From: Haberlea rhodopensis
Taxonomy: Eukaryota > Streptophyta > Magnoliopsida > Lamiales > Gesneriaceae
DNA: 64,000 nt
NCBI GenBank assembly: GCA_907163345.1
Contig: CAJQUN010000967.1
Coordinates: 62,001-126,000, forward strand
Direction of reading: 5' to 3'
The number at the start of each line of letters is the position of its first letter. Within the stretch, counting starts at the first letter, position 1. The notes beneath the pieces were generated by a model. The model searched no databases. It was given only the letters and a program-made list of their open reading frames with translations, and was not told where the DNA came from. Shown piece by piece: positions 57,368-64,000 of this stretch. The translations under genes and the position numbers were made by a program.

Positions 57368-57547
57368 AATAAAACAGGGGTATTTTAGTCATGATTAATT
57401 GACTAAATAGATTAGGGTTTGATAAAATAGACTTATTTGAAAAAAAATTTCTAAAATATGTATTTAGTTGAAAGAAGATTTTTTTGGGAGATTTAGTTGA
57501 AAGATATTTTGGAAAGTGATATCTGTATGTAATTTCCTCTTGTTTTT

Positions 57548-58174
57548 ATTACTTGCCTTACCTGTTTTTGTGTAAAAGCTTTTGTTCAAGTGCGAGTAAT
57601 AATAGTTATACTTATAGATTTAAATATCTAACACTTTTTATTTAATTAAATAAATAGAAGAACAAATTCAAATATTATCTATGTAAAGGAGGTGTTAGCG
57701 AGTTATATAGGAGGGAGCGCATAAGTAAAATGCGTTTGTAAACAAATTAGCGCGAGATTCATTTATATGGTAGTTAAATAAGCGCGGCAAATTCGGGCGC
57801 AAAACTCCTCAGCTGCCAACGTTTTCCTAAACTCATGTCACCCATTCTCTCTCCACCTCAACAGCATGCCCTAATTAACCCATTTCACATTTCACGGCAA
57901 AACATCATAAATTCCCTCAAATTTCTGAATTTCTCTACGATCGCTGGTTGATCCTTACTGGGTTACTTGTAATTTCCCCGGATCTTTCCGTGTTCTGTCA
58001 GGAAATGGAAGTGCTCTTCCAGATCGGGAGGAAATACGCAATTCTTGTTTAAATATTTTTTCCATTTGTGGGAAATTAATGATTGACCAGAGAAGATTGC
58101 ATTGGCAACATCTATGGAGACCATACGGATGTTTGTGACATTAAGTAGGATACCCAAGGTTTGTTTCAGATGGA
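57548..58174 (+). other. Upstream region and probable 5' UTR of PRAF
   Basis: Pyrimidine-rich stretches (57835-57960) look like a transcribed leader. A polypyrimidine acceptor ttgtttcag ends at 58170, four bases before the ATG at 58175, so a 5' UTR intron is likely. No TATA box was assigned. Confidence 0.5.
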
Positions 58175-61100
58175 ATGGCAGATCCTGCTAGTTATGGCAA
58201 CCCTGATCGTGATATCGAGCAGGTAAACATGGGTTTATGTTTAATTTAAGAAATAATAATATTAATTGCGAATGTAAGTTTGACAGTTTATAAAGAACCA
58301 TTGTACTACGTGTATATCCGAAACCCATTGTGTCCTACATTCGGATAAGTGATGATTGATTTATACAGAATCATGGATTCTAAAGAATGTAACTGAGTTA
58401 AGCAGTGTATTCTTGTTGATTCACTACAAGAATCTGACAATGTATTTGAGAAGAAATATCTATTTGGGATCATTTATGTGAAAAAGGAAAGAATTAATCT
58501 GGCGAATTGTTTGATAGTCCTTTCACAATATCATTAGTGTTTATTCGGTTAAGTTTTTTTTCCTGATCTCATTTTCAACATATCTCAAACGGGGGTTATT
58601 GCATGAACGCCCTGATGCATGGACTGCACAAATGCGAAACTGCACACAATAGGCTTCACTAACAATTATTTTGCATCCGAGTCTATTGCATACTCATATA
58701 CACATTCACACCTTTCACACAATCTGGTGCTGTGTTTGAAATCAACATTTGTATGTTTGATACTTGAATTTTGATCCTGTTATGTCTGTGAAGGCACTCA
58801 TTGCTTTGAAGAAAGGAACACAGTTAATCAAGTACAGCAGGAAGGGGAAGCCTAAGTTTCGCACGTTTAGACTTTCTCCAGTGAGTATACATAGTCATCC
58901 TCTCAGTCCTTGATGTAACTTTGCCTTATTCATACAGTCATACAAGCACAATTCATTTGACCATTTGAGGATGATAGTAAGATTTAAATTATGGATTGGT
59001 TGTATTTTCAGGATGAAACGACATTAATCTGGTACTCGCATAGAGAAGAGAGGCATTTGAAGTTATCTTCTGTTTTACGGATCATACCTGGACAGAGAAC
59101 CGTAAGCTAAATATTTTCATATAGTTTATGTGTTGTGGCTTTATGTAACATAGGATATTTATGGAGATATAAACTGATTGACTATTTCAACACTATGTTC
59201 TACAGCCTGTTTTTAAAAGATTTTTGCGCCCAGAGAAGGAGTACTTGTCATTCTCACTCATATACAATAACGGTGATAGATCTCTCGATCTTGTAAGTGG
59301 TCACAATTTATCTAGTTAAATGAAACCTCGTTAGTGTGAATGATGTGACATATTCTAGGCCTTTCTGTGTTTTCAAATGGGTCGAAACTAGTGACTGCAT
59401 CGTTTCACACTTTGTAGATCTGCAAGGACAAAGTTGAATCCGAGCTCTGGCTTGCTGGCCTGAAGGCTTTAATATCAACTGGCCAAGCACGTGGTAAACG
59501 TACTAGAAGTGACATTTCTGATGTAAATCTTCAGAGCCATATATCGCTATTGCTTTGTTGTATCCATATTTTCTCGTATTACAATCCTCATTTAGTGAAC
59601 ATTTCTGTGTGTGCAGTTAACTGGTTTTGGTGATCTCTCTCAAGATAATCGTCCCTTTGGAGCGTCTCTTGAATACACTTCAAGTATACCCCGCGGTAGA
59701 TCCTTCGCCGATTTTAACAATAACTTGAATAGCTCAAGCTCACATGTGGGGTCTGAATGTGCAAACATGCAAATAAGAACAAGCGGTACAGATGGTTTTC
59801 GTATTAGCGTCTCGAGTACTCCTAGTTGTTCCAGTCAAGGTTCCGGACCAGATGATATAGAATCGCTTGGTGATGTTTATGTATGGGGAGAGATATGGTG
59901 TGATGGAGGTGCCACGGATGGAACTGGGAATTCAGTTCCGATAAAAAATGATGTCCTAATTCCTAAACCGTTGGAATCAAATGTAGTTCTTGATGTTCAC
60001 CAAATTGCTTGTGGTGTTCGCCATGTTGCTCTTGTTACAAGACAAGGCGAGGTATTTACATGGGGTGAGGAATCCGGAGGAAGATTGGGTCATGGAATTG
60101 AAAAAGACTTCACTCGCCCTAGACTCGTAGAATTTTTGGCTGTTACCAATGTTGATTTTGTGGCATGTGGTGAGTTTCACACGTGCGCACTATCAACATC
60201 TGGTGATTTATATACTTGGGGAGACGGTACCTACAACGCAGGGCTTCTTGGCCATGGAAATGACGTTAGTCACTGGATACCAAAACGAGTTTCTGGACAT
60301 TTAGAAGGCCTCCAAGTCTTATCAGTTGCATGTGGGACTTGGCATTCAGCACTGGCGACTTCAACTGGAAAACTCTTTACATTTGGTGATGGGACGTTTG
60401 GTGCTCTTGGCCATGGTGATCGGGAAAGCCTTACATACCCAAAGGAGGTTCAATCATTGAATGGACTGAAAACGGTAGCTGTTTCTTGTGGAGTATGGCA
60501 TACTGCTGCTATTGTAGAAGTTACGAATCAGTCTGGTGCAAGTGTCATTTCCTCGAGAAAGCTTTTCAGTTGGGGTGATGGTGATAAAAATCGACTTGGT
60601 CATGGAAACAAGGAGACATATCTTGTTCCAACTTGTGTATCTGCCCTTATAGATTACAACATCCATCAGTTAGCATGTGGACATAACATAACTGTTGCCC
60701 TCACAACATCCGGTCATGTTTTTACTATGGGAAGTAATTCGTTCGGTCAGCTAGGAAATCCACAGTCTGACGGAAAATCACCGTGTTTAATACAAGATAA
60801 GCTCGTGGGAGAGTTTGTCGAACAAATAACATGTGGTGCACATCATGTAGCAGTTCTCACCTCGAGAAGTGAAGTATTTACGTGGGGAAGAGGAGCCAAT
60901 GGAAGATTAGGCCATGGCAACATTGATGATAAGAATACTCCAACGTTGGTTGAAGCCCTTAAAGACCGGCACGTGAGGAATATTGCTTGTGGATCAAATT
61001 ACACTGCTAGTATATGCATCCATAAATGGGTTTCTGGTGCAGATCAATCGTTTTGCACTGGGTGTAGGCAAGCATTTGGTTTTACTCGAAAAAGACATAA

Positions 61101-62909
61101 CTGTTACAACTGTGGGTTAGTGCATTGCCATGCTTGTAGCTCGAAAAAGGCTTTGAAAGCAGCTCTTGCCCCGACTCCAGGAAAACCACACCGAGTGTGT
61201 GATTCGTGCTACCTGAAACTTAAGAAGGCTGTAGAAGCTGGAAATATCGGTACTTTTAGCCGTAGAGCATCAGGGCCTCGACGATCAATGGATATGACTA
61301 GCAGGGCAGATAGAGGAGAGGGAAGAACTTCAAGACTTCTACTGTCGCCTACGGTTGAATCAATCAAGTATCTTGAGGTGAAGTCTGGGACGCAATCTGA
61401 TAACTATTCCATTGTTCGAGCATCTCAAGTTCCGTCACTTTTGCAGCTAAGAGATGTTGCTTTCCCAAGTTCACTTAGTGCTCTTCAATATGCTTTAAAG
61501 CCTGTCATCACATCAGCAACACATGTTCAACAGTTGCAGGTTCAGACTCCATCGCAATCCAACTCGAGGCCAGCTTCCCCATACTCGAGGAGACCAAGTC
61601 CTCCACGATCTGCTGCTCCGGTGTTTTCTAGGGGTGTCATTGACAGCTTGAAGAAAACTAACGATCTTTTAACTCAAGAAATATCTAAACTTCATGGCCA
61701 AGTACGGATTTTCTCTTACAAACTCTTTCATTCTTGAATTTTTATCGGTGTTTTTTTTTTTTTACGTTTATGAATATCCATGTTCTTTTGTTATCAGGTC
61801 AAGAGTTTAAAGCAAAAAAGTGAAGCCCAAGAAACAGAAATTCAGAAGTTGAAGGCAGCCTCTCAAGATGCCACTTCACTAGCTGCTGACAGATCCTCTA
61901 ATTTTGTTAAGGCAATGCAAGCCGTCAAAACAGTAACAGATCAAGTAACTAAAAAGTTGCATATCTTTAACTATCACATGTATTTGAAAACGACAGAATG
62001 TGTCATATTATAATGTGTACCCATTTTCTTGTTTCCATTGTGTAGTTAAATGACATCACTGAGAAGTTACCTCCAGAGATAACCGAAAGTGAATCTTTTA
62101 AACTCGTGCGCGCTCAAGTTGAACTTTTGCTGGACACAATTGGGAATGAGGCATCTGAAGATAAGTCAAATTCACCAACAGAACATGCAAACGAGCCACC
62201 AAATTATTCTGATAATATGGTATTTGGCCATGAATCTAATAGCAAGGAAGATAATAGATCAGGAGATCGTGCAGGAGTTCAGGACCTGTCACAGAATGGT
62301 ATTGGAACTCAACAAGAACCCGGCGAACCATCTGTTTCAAATGCTGCAATAGGGAATGAATCGAGTGTGGAGAACGGCTCAAGGGCACCTCAAGCTGCTA
62401 TAACTGAAGGGAGTACAGAAGTTATCGAACAATTTGAACCAGGTGTTTATGTCACGCTTCAACTCTCAAACGGAACCAAGTTGTTCAGGGGGGTTCGATT
62501 TAGGTACAAATCTAAGCCTTCATTTTAATGTGGTCTTCGGGCATCAAATCTTTTCTCAAATTTTTCCTCTTATGCTTGTTTTTTAATTGCTAGCCTCAGT
62601 TTGCATTTTGTCATATTCGTTCTGTGTGCTTTCCCAGCTAGAGTTCGACTATATTTGCACACAAAAATTAATTTGCTACACTTTTGCTAAAGAGTGAGCT
62701 TTTGAAGAACATTGATTTTGTTAACACATTGCCACAGCAAGCGTAGATTTTCCGGGCAACAGGCAACAGAATGGATGACAGAAAACAAAGATAGGCTGGC
62801 GAGAAAGTATAGTCCTGCAAAGACAAGCAACACGCCAGCAGAAGTTACTGCGGCTCGGCCACCAGAGGCGGAAGCTAGCCACGAAAATAATGAGGCACCA
62901 CAACGTTAA
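58175..62909 (+). CDS. PRAF-type PH-RCC1-FYVE-BRX protein, 9 exons
   Basis: Exons 58175-58222, 58794-58880, 59012-59101, 59206-59292, 59418-59522, 59617-61701, 61798-61944, 62046-62503 and 62738-62909 give 1,092 codons plus a stop; the 2.1-kb exon 6 is typical. Domains: PH about 16-139 (exons 1-5), RCC1 propeller about 223-607 (WGEESGGRLGHG, WGDGDKNRLGHG), FYVE about 612-678 (CTGCRQAFGFTRKRHNCYNC), a coiled coil about 814-883 and a BRX domain about 1010-1065 (IEQFEPGVYVTL). Plant PRAFs act at the plasma membrane and endomembranes; relatives bind phosphoinositides, and the RCC1 part can have GEF-like activity on small GTPases. The BRX region mediates protein interaction. The FYVE basic motif reads RKRHNCYNCG, not canonical RRHHCRxCG, as in known PRAFs. 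The start MADPASYGN was preferred to ATGGAATGG two bases out of frame at 58170. Confidence 0.94.
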
Positions 62910-63290
62910 CAGGATAATATTTAGTTTTAGAATATTGGATTGAGCAATGGTCTAGATAGGAAGTATGGCGATCAACATGCAAGAGCTTATGTTTGTTTTT
63001 CATTTATTTTTCGAATTGTAGCCTGCAACATCATTTTTTAGCTTATTATTAGATTAGAATTGCAGGAAGAACTAACTCTTTCCTGACTGAAGAAATAGTG
63101 TTGCGTGCAATTGTAATTTTTGTTCCATGTTAAATTTCATTTCGAAAGTGCAGACTCTCAGTTTCTTGGTGTAGAACTATTAGTTTGTCCATTAGATTGT
63201 ACATTTTTCACTATCATATATGTGTTGAGAGACATAAATAAGTGTCAATAATTATACTTTGATGATTTTAAAAACATCGTTGCGCTGAGA
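62910..63290. other. PRAF 3' UTR and flank
   Basis: AT-rich; probably the 3' UTR to around 63200. No other feature seen. Confidence 0.5.
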
Positions 63291-63295
63291 ATATG

Positions 63296-63525
63296 TTGCA
63301 TTTGGATTTTATTTTGAGGGATTTGCAAACTAATTATTTAAAATTAATAGATTTGAAATGACATGTAATATATTGTCATTTCAAATCCTTCCAAAATGTA
63401 AAAGAAGATGTATTGAAAAGGAAAATTTTGAAATATCTAGTTTAATTTCTTACACAAACATAAATGATGGATTTGTGTGAAAAATTTGAAATGCACTCGT
63501 TTCAAATCCTCCAATCTAAATACAA
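63296..63525. mobile_element. MITE-like inverted-repeat element
   Basis: Left end TTGCATTTGGATTTT...GGGATTTG and complement of the right end TTGTATTTAGATTGGAGGATTTG are imperfect inverted repeats. The inside has further complementary GATTTGAAATGACA / TGTCATTTCAAATC arms. No clear target duplication, so the superfamily is undecided. Confidence 0.5.
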
Positions 63526-64000
63526 CCTAAAATTTTGAGGTGCCATTGGCTTTTGGTCTTCTCCGTTTTTTTTCCTTCATAAAATCAAGAAAATCTTCCA
63601 AATTAAATTCCAGAATTTGCAACTGATGGTTATAGTAGCTTTCCAGTTTCAATTCAATTCTAAAATTAGTATATGGCTCACCATGTTACTCTTAATCCAA
63701 ATATTTTACAATTTCTTGGGTTTTCAAAATTCAAACATTGATTCTCTGGTATTGTCTTATGTATAAACTAGTTCTTTTGACACAGCGCAAGTGAACTTAT
63801 AATCTAGTATACGTAAAAGAATACAAAATCACGTGAACAATACAGTTACGTCAAGATCGTAACCTATGTAAGAAACAAACAAAGGAGAATGGAAAATGGT
63901 TAAACTAAATTCAACATAAGGAACCCCAGACATAAGAAAGCAAGCTAACACCAAGAACATTCAAAAGTTTACCAGGTTCAAGATAAGCATTTTGCCTTGA
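63526..64000. other. Unannotated AT-rich end of window
   Basis: No gene or element boundary recognised. Confidence 0.4.

Larger units (their letters stand above)
55411..57539. mobile_element. Mutator-like non-autonomous element (about 2.13 kb)
   Basis: The first and last ~120 bp are imperfect inverted repeats. Left: AGGGAAAATT, CCCTAAAAAAAATTCTTTC, CAACTAGG, AACCCTAGATCTATT. Right end, complemented: AGGAAATT, CTCCCAAAAAAATCTTC, CAACTAAAT, AACCCTAATCTATT. The flanks share ttgttttt (55403-55410 and 57540-57547), part of a probable 9-bp Mutator-type duplication (attgttttt / cttgttttt). There is no transposase. The interior carries an unidentified ORF, a partial duplication of it and an array of palindromes. 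Confidence 0.65.

Overview
The window is plant nuclear DNA from a eudicot, probably an asterid; the species cannot be fixed from sequence alone. It carries genes with short GT-AG introns: an actin-depolymerising factor, an Eaf6 homologue, a subgroup-2 R2R3-MYB, an 11S seed-storage globulin and a PH-RCC1-FYVE-BRX (PRAF) protein. These five host genes are set in AT-rich DNA full of transposable elements. I predicted exons by hand from homology and splice signals, and all five models close as complete reading frames.

Layout, left to right. 1-2.4 kb is AT-rich repeat debris. 2.55-4.97 kb is an ADF gene (minus strand) with a SINE in intron 1. 5.49-24.22 kb is a three-level nest. An old Ty3/gypsy element (minus strand, Tat-like, with an antisense ORF and a 96-bp tandem array) is split by a solo LTR, and the solo LTR is split by a young 8.8-kb Ty1/copia element. 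Each insertion has a perfect 5-bp target duplication. A LINE relic lies at 24.6 kb. The Eaf6 gene (plus strand) is at 25.3-28.1 kb. 28.1-33.2 kb is a graveyard of MITEs and SINEs. 33.2-41.9 kb is a second nest: a decayed copia element is split inside its protease region by a solo LTR of the same family as in the first nest, and that LTR is split by another solo LTR.

The MYB gene (plus) is at 43.4-47.2 kb, with a hAT-type MITE in its long second intron. An apparently complete hAT transposon with an uninterrupted 668-codon transposase is at 48.76-51.79 kb. The 11S globulin gene (minus) is at 52.5-54.2 kb with a TATA box and RY motifs. A SINE abuts a Mutator-like, transposase-less element at 55.4-57.5 kb that carries an array of long palindromes. 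The PRAF gene (plus) is at 58.2-62.9 kb, followed by another MITE.

The five host genes do not form a pathway; they act in actin turnover, chromatin acetylation, stress and phenylpropanoid transcription, seed storage, and membrane or auxin-related signalling. The main interest lies in the mobile DNA: the two datable nests, the intact hAT element, the same GATCGATC-type palindrome in unrelated elements, and the palindrome-bearing Mutator-like element. I found no tRNA, rRNA or CRISPR features.
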